A stretch of 64,000 bases of DNA from Giardia muris. Its lineage: Eukaryota > Fornicata > Diplomonadida > Hexamitidae. Numbering within the stretch: position 1 is the first letter of the stretch; the number at the start of each line of letters is the position of its first letter. This document shows, piece by piece, positions 17,381 through 26,727 of the stretch. The DNA is taken from NCBI GenBank assembly GCA_006247105.1, contig CM016929.1, positions 434,001-498,000 on the forward strand, in the 5' to 3' direction. The translations under genes and the position numbers were made by a program. The notes under the pieces are model-generated. The model saw nothing but the letters and a program-made list of their open reading frames with translations, had not been told where the DNA came from and searched no databases.

Positions 17381-20257
17381 TCATTGTGAGGGCTGTTCTG
17401 CACCAGGAGCACGATGCTGTGGGATGACGCACCCTTCCGGAAGGAACCTCGTCATCGTGTCGGTGATGCTACTCCCCGTGTCTAGGGCGTCGCAAGTGAA
17501 CGGCACGAGCTCCAACAGACGAGTCACCATCTTGAGGATAGCGTCGGAGGCCTTTCCGGACGTGGAGTCGGGTCCTCCGAGTAAGCTCTCATGTGCTTCC
17601 TTGACGTATCGCTTCAGTATAGCCAGCTCTCTGTTGTACTCTCTGGCACTCTCCAAATAGTTTGCAAGAAGACTTGTCTTCTCATTGAGGTACTTTGCCA
17701 TGCGCGCGAGCGAGTCCTGAGGAATCGCTTGCTGCTGCTGAAATTGCTTGATCTGCAAGACATACTGATTGTTCTCCTGGGTGAGCCGCTTGTTGAGGTC
17801 TGAGAGTCTATCTAGGGCCTGAGAAAGCTCTAGGAAGTCGGCATCACGGACATTTGCGCTGTGCATGAGCAACCTAGCCGCCTGAATCGCCTCCTGAAGC
17901 CGCGCATCACCCTCCTCAATGGTTCCTTCAGCTACACTTGGGGCAAAGGTCGTATTCTGAGGTGTCTCGCTACCCTGCGCCTGTTTCAAGGTGAGGTCAT
18001 CCACGGGGATAAAGCGGTGCGAGTTCTCAACGCTAAGGCGGTCGTTTTCCTCCTGTAGCTCTTTGAACTGAGCTCGTAAAAGGGATAGTTGTTCAAGTAG
18101 GTCCAACCTCGATGAGTGGAGCGCTGCTATCTCAGTGGACTGCAAGCTCAACTTATCTTCGGCATCGACAAGTCTTTTTTGTAGGGAGTCATCGGGAGGT
18201 GGGGATAAGCTCGGGCGATTTGCCCCAAGTTCTAAGCTCCTTTGCAGGCTGTTACATTCGGCTTGAAGCGCTGATATCAAGCAAGCTTGCCGGATATTTT
18301 GTCCTGCGAGTGCCTTCAAGGCCAGTCGATAACTATGACAACGTGCTCTCATTGAGAACGCCTCTTGAAGCTGAATAGCATCCGAGACCGCCTCCACCTC
18401 ATCATCCGGTGCGAGCATTGGTTCGGAGATGTCTATGAGGGTCGGGTTTGCCAGCTGGTATTCTCGAAGAGCTCTATTCTCCTCCTCTAGCTTTAGGACT
18501 CGTTTCTCGAGGGTATCGTCATGGGAAGTGGTGTTTGCACCAGCTTCTGTCGCCAACGCCACAAGAAAGGCGTTCTCTGTCGCAAAGCGTTGTATTTGGG
18601 CCATCATCTGGTGAAGATCCATCCTCAGGCGGGAGTTCTCCTTTTGGAGCTCCAAGACATCCACCTCCACCTCCGGATGTGCATCCGCCTGAAGCTGAGA
18701 ATGGGTTGTCCGAGGGGTATGGACCTCATCTCCGTCATGGATGCCAGCCGCCTGGAGAACGGCACTCGTTTGTTCTGCACAGCGTTCCTTGATGGCCATT
18801 ACAAGCTGATCGATTTGCCTCCGCGTATGTTTGGCACTGGTGGTTGCCCGGTCGACACGTAACTGCAGCCACTCATTCTGTATGTCCCGTTCCTTGAGCG
18901 ACTCCTCAGCCTTATCGAGGAGCTTTCTTACACTATTGAGCTCGGCCTGAAGCTCTGGTGGGGGCGATGTGGTTGACTGTGAAGGCCCCTCGAAATCCTT
19001 CTGGATAGTAGCGGGGTGCACTCTCATCGACGATTCATGGTGAGTTTTGCTTACCTCTTCAAGGAAGGAGCGTAACTGATCGAGGTTTGAGCTGATATCC
19101 TTGATCTCAGAGGGCTGTTGTCCATCGAAGATGGGTTGTTCAACCTGAGTCTCTACGACAATTGGAATACATCGCCTGATTGTCTCGAAAAGTGCACCAA
19201 CTTTTTGAGCCAGCACTGCTGTCTCTGTCGGACTAGCATTTGAGGCGGATTTGGCACGAGCCTCTCTTCGCCGCAGTCCGTCGACGGCGTCAAGAAGCGA
19301 ATAGCGCTCCTTGGTTAGTTCTCCCACTTGTTGGTGCATGATCTGAAGCTGCTTATCTGTGTTCACCAGGAGTTCTTCACGCTGGTCCAACTCCGCCTGC
19401 ATCCGCTTGGCAAGCTGGTTTGCTAGTGTTGCTCTTTGTCGTTCCCGTAGGAAGTCCCGCTTTAACGAGTGAACCTGGTCCTTCAGAATCTTGATCTCCT
19501 CCGTACAGTGGAACATCTCGTCGTAGGTCAGAAATCCGCTTGCGAAGTCCGGGTTGATTGGTATGGACGACCATGTGGCTTCGCGGTCAGTGGCCACGGG
19601 AGGAGTTGCAGATGCGGTGTACCGTTTCACGTCATGCAAGTGCTGGACGGGAGCTGATGCGGGATGGTCACGAAGACTACGTGCGTCCGTCCCCGAAGGC
19701 ACTACTTGATCAGGAGAATGTGGAAGGGTGGCGAAAAGACTACCCTCATCTCGGTCCTGTGGCACCGACTCTGGGCTATCGTATGCCGTACGATCTGGTG
19801 CCGCTGGTGTCTCCTCAGTGACAGTAAGCCGACCCTCTGGTTGAGCAAGAGGTGAGACTCGTCCTCCGGAGACTTGTGGAGGAAGGGGTACTCGTCCCTC
19901 AAAGAGAGAGCGAAGAGGCTGGCGGGCGTTCTCGCTCATGAGCGTCGCGACTGATGCCAATTTCAGTGGACTGGTGTAGTTTGGAGCAGATAGTGCACGG
20001 AAATCAGGGGCTCCTCCCTGTTTCTTCCAGCTGTTCGCGATGCTCGCTAGTTCGCTCTTCAATCTTGCATTGCCCTCACGGAAGGCAACGAGACCTTGAT
20101 CGTTTGGAGCAGAGGTCGAAGGAGCATCACGAGAACCAACACCTCGCAAACGAGTGCTCAGGCTACGGAGACGGTCGGCGCAGCCAGACTCTTTGATGCT
20201 GGCCGAGGCGAACTCTTGCGGAGGGGCACAGAGACTAGGTGGTTGGGAGTCCTTCAT
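17381..20257 (-). CDS. Long coiled-coil protein, unknown
   Basis: 958 residues. The first ~230 are Ser/Pro-rich and probably disordered. From about residue 255 on there are many heptad stretches rich in Gln/Glu/Leu (EEIKILKDQVHSLKRDFLRERQRATLANQL; LEEENRALREY), interrupted by Pro/Ser linkers. No motor, kinase or calcium-binding motif is seen. In Giardia such proteins are often cytoskeletal (disc, axoneme, basal body), but nothing here proves this. The start follows AAAAAC. It is convergent with the sirtuin-like gene and divergent from the VID27 gene with 178 bp between. Confidence 0.8.
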   Translation of the reverse strand: MKDSQPPSLCAPPQEFASASIKESGCADRLRSLSTRLRGVGSRDAPSTSAPNDQGLVAFREGNARLKSELASIANSWKKQGGAPDFRALSAPNYTSPLKLASVATLMSENARQPLRSLFEGRVPLPPQVSGGRVSPLAQPEGRLTVTEETPAAPDRTAYDSPESVPQDRDEGSLFATLPHSPDQVVPSGTDARSLRDHPASAPVQHLHDVKRYTASATPPVATDREATWSSIPINPDFASGFLTYDEMFHCTEEIKILKDQVHSLKRDFLRERQRATLANQLAKRMQAELDQREELLVNTDKQLQIMHQQVGELTKERYSLLDAVDGLRRREARAKSASNASPTETAVLAQKVGALFETIRRCIPIVVETQVEQPIFDGQQPSEIKDISSNLDQLRSFLEEVSKTHHESSMRVHPATIQKDFEGPSQSTTSPPPELQAELNSVRKLLDKAEESLKERDIQNEWLQLRVDRATTSAKHTRRQIDQLVMAIKERCAEQTSAVLQAAGIHDGDEVHTPRTTHSQLQADAHPEVEVDVLELQKENSRLRMDLHQMMAQIQRFATENAFLVALATEAGANTTSHDDTLEKRVLKLEEENRALREYQLANPTLIDISEPMLAPDDEVEAVSDAIQLQEAFSMRARCHSYRLALKALAGQNIRQACLISALQAECNSLQRSLELGANRPSLSPPPDDSLQKRLVDAEDKLSLQSTEIAALHSSRLDLLEQLSLLRAQFKELQEENDRLSVENSHRFIPVDDLTLKQAQGSETPQNTTFAPSVAEGTIEEGDARLQEAIQAARLLMHSANVRDADFLELSQALDRLSDLNKRLTQENNQYVLQIKQFQQQQAIPQDSLARMAKYLNEKTSLLANYLESAREYNRELAILKRYVKEAHESLLGGPDSTSGKASDAILKMVTRLLELVPFTCDALDTGSSITDTMTRFLPEGCVIPQHRAPGAEQPSQ

Positions 20258-20435
20258 GTTTTTCTATGCAGGAGTCATTCAACCTACTTCTCCCCACTTA
20301 TGCAGCCATGGGGCTTTTCAGGAGGACAAGGACGATCCGCAGCTCAAGATTTCACTCTCTCTCCTCCTAAGAGCGGTGAAGGCGTTTGAGCACCACTAGA
20401 AAGACAATGAAGTACGAGCGACCCAAAAAACGCAG

Positions 20436-22544
20436 ATGCGACGATTTGCTGGCCTCCTACGTGAATCGGCTCAGAACGCCCCTTGGACGACGACGATCCC
20501 AGAGGCCGCCATCGTTATCGACACGAGCAAGGTCTTTCCGACGCTAAGCGTCGTGGCCAAGAACCGGGCTCCGCGCGTGGTCCACGAGTTTTCTATGCGA
20601 GGAGTTGTCGATGCGGGGCTTCACAAGAACAACAAGAAGGCTTTCTTCACCTTCAGGGGGTCGGAGGCGTCGCACTTCCTGACGGTCGAGCTGCACAACC
20701 TTCTCAGGACGACCGCAACGGAACCTTCGGAAAACTGTATGGCCATCCTGCACGACCTTGTGGAGCGCGCGAAGGTCATCGTGGAGGACATGCGCACACC
20801 GTTTGTGCAAGAGCTTCCCCACCCTTTTGGGTTGCCTTCTACTTACGACTTCAAGGAGGGATTCCCTGGGCTCTATGTCATGTTCGGGGTTAATGAATCC
20901 CCGTGTCGAATCGGAGACGAGGGGGAAATATATTTCGTCCCAGCTCTGGAGGCTCGCCAGAAGGGACTTTCGGATGAGGGGTCTCCTGACTGGATCGTCC
21001 TTGATGCTGGGAGCTCAGGCTCTGCTGCCATCCCTTTGACGGAGAAATTATTATATAGCCTCTACAATGACGACCTGCAGCTCTCCCTCGCTATTCCAAC
21101 CAGCACCAAGGCCAAACGGCACAGTGAAACACAGGGCATTTTCGCCTTGGGCTTCATCTTCCACGAGAAGCAGGACTACACCAAGTTCGCGGACCTTTTC
21201 ATCAACTCGTTGTCCGTTTGCGTGCGTAAGCGTGCTGGGATCAACGTCGATGCCAAAGATGCACAGTCCGATAACGCGTACATCGCGCGTGCCATGGGGA
21301 TGGGAAGAGGTCCTACAAGGGGTAGGTCCGATGAGGTGATCGACATCTCCGATAGTTCCGACGAAGACCTGGACGAGGTCGAGATGGTCCAAGAGGCCCA
21401 CAAGATCCAAAAGGTGGAGCTTCCTGCCAGCTACGACGATTATGCTGACCCGCACTTGATTCCTTATGCAGCCCCAGCGGAGGCGGATCATCCTACGGCT
21501 CAGTTCCTTGTCAAGAGAAACATCGCGGCCATCTCGCGTATGAAGAACGTGGACGTTCACTACATCACGGGGAGCAAGCAGCGCCTCCAGGAGATGCAGC
21601 TAAGAGACGACGCGCTCTCCATTATCGCCCCAGCTGCGTTGCAGTTCGGGGCCAACGCCTCCTCACTCTTCTCGACCGCCTTGTCTGCGCCCGAGGAAAA
21701 GCAGGACAACATTTATCGATACCCTCTCGAGCGTCCGGATGTCGTCGATAGGTTCTCCGCCACGAAGACGGATATCAATTATCATCCGCAGATTGTGGAC
21801 TTTGCCATCGGTCAAGCCGGGCTTGGATCCATTGGTTCCTGTCCGATCGATGCTGACAATGCCATTGTTTGCTTGACGAAGATGGGTGTCCACCTGTTGG
21901 ATATGCGTCTCCCTGGCCCCAGTCAACGCACGGGGAACTCGTATGATTATAAGGACAAGGTGCGCTTCTCAGCCGTCATCATCACTCCGAGGGGGGCGGT
22001 CATCACTGGCTCCTTTGATGGGACGATACGGATCTACAGCAAGATCGGAAATCGCGCAATTACGTCATTCCCAGGCTTCGGGTTTCCTACGACGCACCTC
22101 TGCGTGACAGAGGACGAGTCCTGGCTCGTGGCTACGACGCCCACAATCCTTATCGTGTACCCTCTTCGCAGCGAGGATGGGGGGAAGTCCGCCACGTCAG
22201 GGCGCGGCCTAGCTGTCGCAGACCGTCCCGACCCATTCATACTCAGGTTATCTCCAGTTACTCTCTCCGAGATTGGGGCCTCCAATACGTCAGGACTGAG
22301 GCCCGCGACGTTCTCCATGGATGAGCGCACCATCATCACTGGAACCACCACGTACGTTCTGATTTGGGACTTCGAGAAGATCCGCAAGGGGATTACGGAG
22401 TCGTCGAAGGCGTGCACGAAGATCCGCCTCAACGACAACGTGATTGGCGTGGGAATGAGTACACCGACCCAGCTTGTAGTCGGGACGGAAAGTGAGTTTG
22501 AGATCCGAAGGTATGTCCCTCCTAAGTCCAGGGCTAAGAAGTGA
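20436..22544 (+). CDS. VID27: VID27 family protein
   Basis: 702 residues. The C-terminal half shows the VID27 beta-propeller core: KVRFSAVIITPRGAVITGSF, GTIRIYSKIGNRAITSFPGFG and DESWLVATTPTILIVYPL (about 510-585). A central acidic linker (DISDSSDEDLDEVEMV) and a PH-like N-terminal half are also family-like. Yeast Vid27 was found in connection with vacuolar import and degradation; its biochemistry is unclear. The ATG at 20436 follows CCCAAAAAACGCAG. Its stop is 21 nt from the stop of the convergent acidic protein. Family assignment is good, function uncertain. Confidence 0.8.
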   Translation: MRRFAGLLRESAQNAPWTTTIPEAAIVIDTSKVFPTLSVVAKNRAPRVVHEFSMRGVVDAGLHKNNKKAFFTFRGSEASHFLTVELHNLLRTTATEPSENCMAILHDLVERAKVIVEDMRTPFVQELPHPFGLPSTYDFKEGFPGLYVMFGVNESPCRIGDEGEIYFVPALEARQKGLSDEGSPDWIVLDAGSSGSAAIPLTEKLLYSLYNDDLQLSLAIPTSTKAKRHSETQGIFALGFIFHEKQDYTKFADLFINSLSVCVRKRAGINVDAKDAQSDNAYIARAMGMGRGPTRGRSDEVIDISDSSDEDLDEVEMVQEAHKIQKVELPASYDDYADPHLIPYAAPAEADHPTAQFLVKRNIAAISRMKNVDVHYITGSKQRLQEMQLRDDALSIIAPAALQFGANASSLFSTALSAPEEKQDNIYRYPLERPDVVDRFSATKTDINYHPQIVDFAIGQAGLGSIGSCPIDADNAIVCLTKMGVHLLDMRLPGPSQRTGNSYDYKDKVRFSAVIITPRGAVITGSFDGTIRIYSKIGNRAITSFPGFGFPTTHLCVTEDESWLVATTPTILIVYPLRSEDGGKSATSGRGLAVADRPDPFILRLSPVTLSEIGASNTSGLRPATFSMDERTIITGTTTYVLIWDFEKIRKGITESSKACTKIRLNDNVIGVGMSTPTQLVVGTESEFEIRRYVPPKSRAKK

Positions 22545-22565
22545 AGCTATTCAACAACCCTTCCA

Positions 22566-22925
22566 TCATCCTTCCTGCATGACTCCGTCCTTATTCAAGT
22601 GGAAGAGGCGATTTCTGAATTGGCGAGGAAAGCTCGGGCCTATTATCATGCAGGCCTCAAGATCCTGTTGGGTCACCTTGATGGGCTTCAATATAGGCTG
22701 GTACGCCACTGGGATCATATCCGCTACAGTCGGGAAGGCTGAGAACTCAGGCCTTAGTTCTTCATCTGGATCGCAATCCTCAAACAGAATGGTACCTGTA
22801 TGATCTGGATTAAATGGAATGCAAGTAAGTGTTTGAAGGATCCGTTCTGTCTCTGATTCTGATCCACTATCCTGCCCCCCCACCTTCACTTGAACATCTT
22901 CTTCACTATGATGATCAGGACTCAT
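22566..22925 (-). CDS. Small acidic protein overlapping its upstream neighbour, unknown
   Basis: 119 residues, acidic N-terminus (SEEDVQ, SGSESETE), then ILQTLTCIPFNPDHTGTILF and a hydrophobic/basic C-terminus. Its ATG (22925-22923) shares bases with the TGA stop (22924-22922) of the LRR gene in an ATGA arrangement and sits behind six A residues, a typical Giardia initiator. That initiator is the main argument that it is real. Family not recognised. Confidence 0.55.
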   Translation of the reverse strand: MSPDHHSEEDVQVKVGGQDSGSESETERILQTLTCIPFNPDHTGTILFEDCDPDEELRPEFSAFPTVADMIPVAYQPILKPIKVTQQDLEACMIIGPSFPRQFRNRLFHLNKDGVMQEG

Positions 22926-23485
22926 TTTTTACTGGAGTCCGACTCCGGTTTGGTCCCACGCGCCATCGGTATCGCCCCAAGCTTGATCAACTGTGATGCA
23001 TTCTCACGCTCCTTACGTGTGATCGGAATGTTATCAAGGCGGGTGAGCTGGGGAAGGGTGGCTATGATCCAAGGACGGAAGTGCTTCTGGGACACCAACG
23101 GATTCCCATGGATACTGAGAGACGTCAAATGCTCCAGCTTTGTGAGTGGAAGGAGCGTCTGGACGGTCGCCAAGCTATTCCCCTCAAGGTAAAGAAGTTG
23201 AAGTTCCGGAAACGCTACCAGCTCCTCCACTGACGTCAGCTTGTTGACAGACAAGTCCAACAGCTTCAGGCGGCGTGGATACCATAGAGCAGAGTCCACG
23301 AGCTCCTTCAAGCCGGATAGAGTGTTGAGCTCGCAGCTCGCAAGGCGCAGGCCCTGATCCGTTGGCCTCGGAGGTTTCAACCCTTCCGCCTGCACTGGCT
23401 TCCGTTTATGACAGTTCGAGTCTTCTGGTAACAGCTCAGATGGGGAGCGTACATCGAAGTTGGAGAAGTCCACGATCTCCAGCAT
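22922..23485 (-). CDS. Leucine-rich repeat protein (SDS22/LRRC-like)
   Basis: 187 residues with about four LRR units: LRLASCELNTLSGLKEL, LKLLDLSVNKLTSVEELVAF, LQLLYLEGNSLATVQTLL and LTSLSIHGNPLV, followed by an LRR-cap-like LPQLTRLDNIPIT-x-E-R. Such proteins are adaptors, several in cilia or with phosphatase 1. The frame is open further upstream, but that part is antisense-free tRNA sequence (tRNA-Cys at 23503-23574), so the start must be the ATG at 23485 behind GGAGAA, 17 nt after the tRNA. It ends in ATGA overlap with the next gene. Confidence 0.8.
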   Translation of the reverse strand: MLEIVDFSNFDVRSPSELLPEDSNCHKRKPVQAEGLKPPRPTDQGLRLASCELNTLSGLKELVDSALWYPRRLKLLDLSVNKLTSVEELVAFPELQLLYLEGNSLATVQTLLPLTKLEHLTSLSIHGNPLVSQKHFRPWIIATLPQLTRLDNIPITRKERENASQLIKLGAIPMARGTKPESDSSKK

Positions 23486-23502
23486 TTCTCCGGATGGGCA
23501 AA

Positions 23503-23574
23503 AGGGCCCGACGAGAGTCGAACTCGCGACCACTCGGACTGCAGCCGAGCGCTCTACCACTGAGCTACAGACCC
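23503..23574 (-). tRNA. tRNA-Cys (GCA)
   Basis: On the minus strand the 72 nt fold as a full cloverleaf: acceptor GGGTCTG/CGGGCCC (with G-U pairs), D arm GCTC-AGTGGTA-GAGC, anticodon arm CTCGG-CTGCAGT-CCGAG giving anticodon GCA, variable loop of 5, and T arm GCGAG-TTCGACT-CTCGT. The discriminator base is U73, the cysteine identity base. No intron and no encoded CCA. A TTTT run including U73 follows as a Pol III terminator. It lies 21 nt after the TTC1-like stop and 17 nt before the LRR start. Confidence 0.97.
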
Positions 23575-23595
23575 GCAGCCGCGGAGCTAGGGCAC

Positions 23596-24159
23596 CTACT
23601 CGGTGGCGACCGATATGTTCATCGAGCCATCCGGGTTCTTTTGCACTCGGAAGTTGTCGAGAGAAAGTCCGAACTTCCCTAGAATCTGGTTTCCCCACCC
23701 CTTGAGCTTTTCAAGTCCTGCCTTTGTCCCACGTTGCTCACATTCATCCTTCTCCTTTGCTTCGGCATCAGTAAGTGGCCCCAATTGTGAGATGATTGCC
23801 CACTCTCCTGCCGCAGTCAAGTACTCCTCCTGACGCATGAGGGAACGAGCCAGACGTAGACGTGCGTTCCGATGACGGCTGTTGATATCGAGAGCATCAC
23901 GAGCGGCTTGTTCTGCCTCCAGATCACGTCCTAGCCTTAGAAGGGCCGCGGCCATGTTTGATAGGACATTTGCCTTCGTTGGAGACTGAGGGCCAAGGTG
24001 AGTGAGTGCCACCTGATACTCGTTCAAGGCTTCAGCATACCTCCCCTCACGAAGCAGGAGGTCGGCAGCCGACTTGTGCGTCTCGCTTTCAGGTGTATCC
24101 TGACTTGTATCCAGGAAGATCTCGGTCTCGTCAAGTAAGAGTGGTCCCGGATGCTTCAT
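23596..24159 (-). CDS. TTC1-like TPR protein
   Basis: 187 residues with three TPR units from about residue 28 to 130 (ADLLLREGRYAEALNEYQVAL; VLSNMAAALLRLGRDLEAEQAARDAL; ARLRLARSLMRQEEYLTAAGEW). The end (LEKLKGWGNQILGKFGLSLDNFRV, residues ~150-173) matches the conserved tail of TTC1/TPR1, a co-chaperone adaptor of Hsp70/Hsp90. The start follows CCCAAA. It heads a minus-strand series: this gene, tRNA-Cys, LRR gene, acidic ORF. 42 bp separate it from the divergent membrane-protein ORF. Confidence 0.75.
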   Translation of the reverse strand: MKHPGPLLLDETEIFLDTSQDTPESETHKSAADLLLREGRYAEALNEYQVALTHLGPQSPTKANVLSNMAAALLRLGRDLEAEQAARDALDINSRHRNARLRLARSLMRQEEYLTAAGEWAIISQLGPLTDAEAKEKDECEQRGTKAGLEKLKGWGNQILGKFGLSLDNFRVQKNPDGSMNISVATE

Positions 24160-24201
24160 TTTGGGGTTATCGACGGCAAGTAAGAGAGAGATGACTCGGA
24201 G

Positions 24202-24690
24202 ATGCTAGGATGGCCACTGGCATGTAGTCCTGAGATCGGTATGAATTGCGAGCTCGAAATGCCTTTTCTGACGCTGGATGCCCTCAACGAAGCTGCCCTA
24301 GCGACCGTGATCGTCGAGAAGCCTGAGGCCCAGATCACTCGCCCTCCTCGCGTCGTCGCCCTTCGCCAAGCCGAGGCCGCATGTGGGCCCGAGGACACCG
24401 ACAACGATGAACTCACGGAAATCTCAAGCCAGGAGCTGGAGTGTCACATCTACGATGCTGAGTATACTGCGGTACATCGGAGGGAGACTTTACGTGACGC
24501 ACGGGCCGGAATTATCCTGACAATCCTTGGAGTCTTATCACTTGGTGGCCTAATTTGGTTTGCGATCTGGGGAATCCCGATCACCGTGACCATAATCTGG
24601 GCTCTCGTCACCGGGATCCTCATTCTCCTCGCTATCACCTCCTGGATCTGGTTCGGTTTGCGCATCGCACACCGCGGCCGCGACCGTTGA
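24202..24690 (+). CDS. Small protein with two C-terminal membrane segments, unknown
   Basis: 162 residues (149 if the ATG at 24241 is used). The N-terminal ~95 residues are soluble and acidic (EDTDNDELTEISSQE). Two hydrophobic helices follow: around IILTILGVLSLGGLIWFAI and ITVTIIWALVTGILILLAI, with a short basic tail HRGRDR, giving a hairpin-type anchor with the N-terminal domain in the cytosol (positive-inside reading, inference). Not recognised. The stop is 7 nt from the stop of the convergent UBL gene. Confidence 0.65.
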   Translation: MLGWPLACSPEIGMNCELEMPFLTLDALNEAALATVIVEKPEAQITRPPRVVALRQAEAACGPEDTDNDELTEISSQELECHIYDAEYTAVHRRETLRDARAGIILTILGVLSLGGLIWFAIWGIPITVTIIWALVTGILILLAITSWIWFGLRIAHRGRDR

Positions 24691-24697
24691 CTTTGCT

Positions 24698-25870
24698 TCA
24701 CTCGTCCTCGGGGGTCGCCTGGGTCGAGACCCTACGTATGAACTCCGCGAGGAGGGCACCGGTTCCTGGAGGCAAGGCGGGGGCTTGGTCGGCATCGGAG
24801 CTGAGAGCGTCGCGAAGAAGCCTTCGAGTAAGTTCGTCTCTTAAGGCCTCAATGCAATGGGGAAGTGCGCTCTGGACGCCCATGAGCATATCTAGGAGTG
24901 TCACCAGCCGCCGACGATCAAGATCTCCGGATTCATCAGTGGAGTTGGCAAGAACCACTGCATCATCCGAAACGTTCGATAAAGTTAGTGACAACTCGTC
25001 TAGAAGCTCACAGAGTCGATTGCATTGCGAATAGCGTGCCCCACGAGCCCGTTGGAGGCATTGACGGGCACGGGAGACAGAAGTGCGTACTGTTCGTCGT
25101 CGTCTACGACCTGGGTCACTGGAGTCGCTGGAGTCACTAGACGATACCCGTGACCGTCTCGTTTGCCGAACGGGGCGTAGAAGCTGATCCGAACCATCCA
25201 CCGTCTCAATGGACGCTCCAAATGGAACGAGCACCCGGTCTGTCTGGACACCACAGTGAGTCCTAGTCTCCCTGGCAGCAGTAAAGCGCACGGAAGACGT
25301 TGCCCTTCGTAATTGGCGTGAGGCACCACGGCGGTGAGAGGTTATGAACTCGAGAAACTCCTCCGGTAGTCGCACCTGATGATCCATCTCATCCGCCCCA
25401 CTCGAGTCAACGGTCGTCTCTGTGGGGTTCTCGTGTTGCCGAGGCGTTCGTCCTTGAAGCCCTGACACCCCAGAACCGGAGAAGCTTGTCAGAACAATAT
25501 TCCTGCCGAACGAGAAGTCATGGAAGGGGCCCTCGGCGACCACCCCTCCAATGGGAATTTCGACGATCGGCCCTATCGAAGAGAACTCGCTCGGCTGGGT
25601 CCCGGCTGATGCCGCGCGTAGAGGCCGCTGCACCAAGGTGATGGCATTGTCGCCGTTCGAGATCCCGCAGTCCGCGAGACTATGGTCTCGAGGGAGGCTC
25701 GAGATGACTCGCCCACGAAAGATGAGACGGAACTGCGAACGGTCGAGTCCGGTCGACTCCGCCGTCTTCGTGACGAGCGTCTCGACCGTCGGGTTCGTCC
25801 CGAGGGCGATCAACCATTCCCGCCGGTCGTCCAGCCGGACGATCCGAACCGAGAGGAGATCCGATGCCAT
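24698..25870 (-). CDS. Ubiquitin-like-domain protein, otherwise unknown
   Basis: 390 residues. Residues ~5-80 form a UBL domain (LSVRIVRLDDRREWLIAL, VETLVTKTAESTGLDRSQFRLIFRGRVI, ADCGISNGDNAITLV) of the BAG6/HERP/ubiquilin sort. A Ser/Arg-rich linker follows, then a helical C-terminal half (~250-370) without known motifs. The ATG at 25870 lies behind ACAAAAA; an in-frame ATG at 25924, 8 nt after the uL2 stop, would add 18 residues. It is likely a ubiquitin-pathway or quality-control factor (inference). Confidence 0.65.
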   Translation of the reverse strand: MASDLLSVRIVRLDDRREWLIALGTNPTVETLVTKTAESTGLDRSQFRLIFRGRVISSLPRDHSLADCGISNGDNAITLVQRPLRAASAGTQPSEFSSIGPIVEIPIGGVVAEGPFHDFSFGRNIVLTSFSGSGVSGLQGRTPRQHENPTETTVDSSGADEMDHQVRLPEEFLEFITSHRRGASRQLRRATSSVRFTAARETRTHCGVQTDRVLVPFGASIETVDGSDQLLRPVRQTRRSRVSSSDSSDSSDPGRRRRRTVRTSVSRARQCLQRARGARYSQCNRLCELLDELSLTLSNVSDDAVVLANSTDESGDLDRRRLVTLLDMLMGVQSALPHCIEALRDELTRRLLRDALSSDADQAPALPPGTGALLAEFIRRVSTQATPEDE

Positions 25871-25932
25871 TTTTTGTCGAGGCCCAAGCTCAAGGCTCGA
25901 AGACCTAACATCGACCTGCGCCATTTACAGGC

Positions 25933-26688
25933 CTACTTGCGCTTACCTCCCGAGCAGCCGGTACGGCGGGCGGCGATGAGGCCAACCTTCTGCCCAGGAA
26001 CGGCGTTGCGAGAGACGCAAGACGAGACCCCGAGGTGCTGGTGGTTCCCACCACCATGCGGGTGGTCGACTGGGTTCATTGCGACACCACGGACCACAGG
26101 CCAGCAGTTGCGCTTGGCCTTGTACTTGTAGTAGGCGTTACCGGCCTTGAGGAGCGGCTTGTCCGTCCTCCCGCCTCCTGCGACGAGCCCGATCATCGCG
26201 CGAGCCATCGAAGGGACCAGCTTCTTCTGCCCCGAAGGTAGACGGATACGCGTCTTCCCCGTGTCTGTGTTGTGCGCGACGACAAGGCAATACGTCCCGG
26301 AAGAACGGGCGATCGACCCGCGATCTCCGGCCTGCTGCTCAACGTTGCAGACATAGGTACCCTCAGGAACCTTCCCCAAAGGGAGGATGTTCCCAATGCA
26401 GAGGCTCGCATCCTTCCCAGAGAAGACCTCCTGCCCACTGTACATCCCCTCGGCCGCGATGAACATGTTTGTCACCTTCCCCTCGCTACGAAGGCTCGGG
26501 AACTGGACGCGGGCAAGAGGTGCGCCACGGCCACGGTCGTGGACAATCTCCTTGACGACCCCACGGACGACGCCCGTGCGCTCCGTGTAGTCGTGGATGC
26601 GGTGCTTCGCCGCGCCCTGGCGCTTGCAGGTATGCGCCCGGAAGACGGTGCCTGCGCCCTTGCGTTGCACGCGAATCCTGCGTCCCAT
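25933..26688 (-). CDS. RPL8: 60S ribosomal protein uL2 (L8)
   Basis: 251 residues; the N-terminus [16 protein letters not shown], the RNA-binding core, and the C-terminal conserved loop [19 protein letters not shown], which carries the histidine close to the peptidyl transferase centre, are all present. The family's length is about 250-260. Strong GC-ending codon bias as for eS4. It lies 39 nt downstream of the Rtf1-like gene on the same strand. Confidence 0.97.
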   Translation of the reverse strand: MGRRIRVQRKGAGTVFRAHTCKRQGAAKHRIHDYTERTGVVRGVVKEIVHDRGRGAPLARVQFPSLRSEGKVTNMFIAAEGMYSGQEVFSGKDASLCIGNILPLGKVPEGTYVCNVEQQAGDRGSIARSSGTYCLVVAHNTDTGKTRIRLPSGQKKLVPSMARAMIGLVAGGGRTDKPLLKAGNAYYKYKAKRNCWPVVRGVAMNPVDHPHGGGNHQHLGVSSCVSRNAVPGQKVGLIAARRTGCSGGKRK

Positions 26689-26727
26689 CCGATCGAGCTC
26701 CCAGAATGTTTGGTCTCGAAAGGCAAA

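Noticed and set aside
23486..23698. In-frame N-terminal extension of the LRR protein up to 23698
   Set aside because: The extension translates the tRNA-Cys gene and overlaps the end of the TTC1-like gene; the ATG at 23485 is the sensible start.
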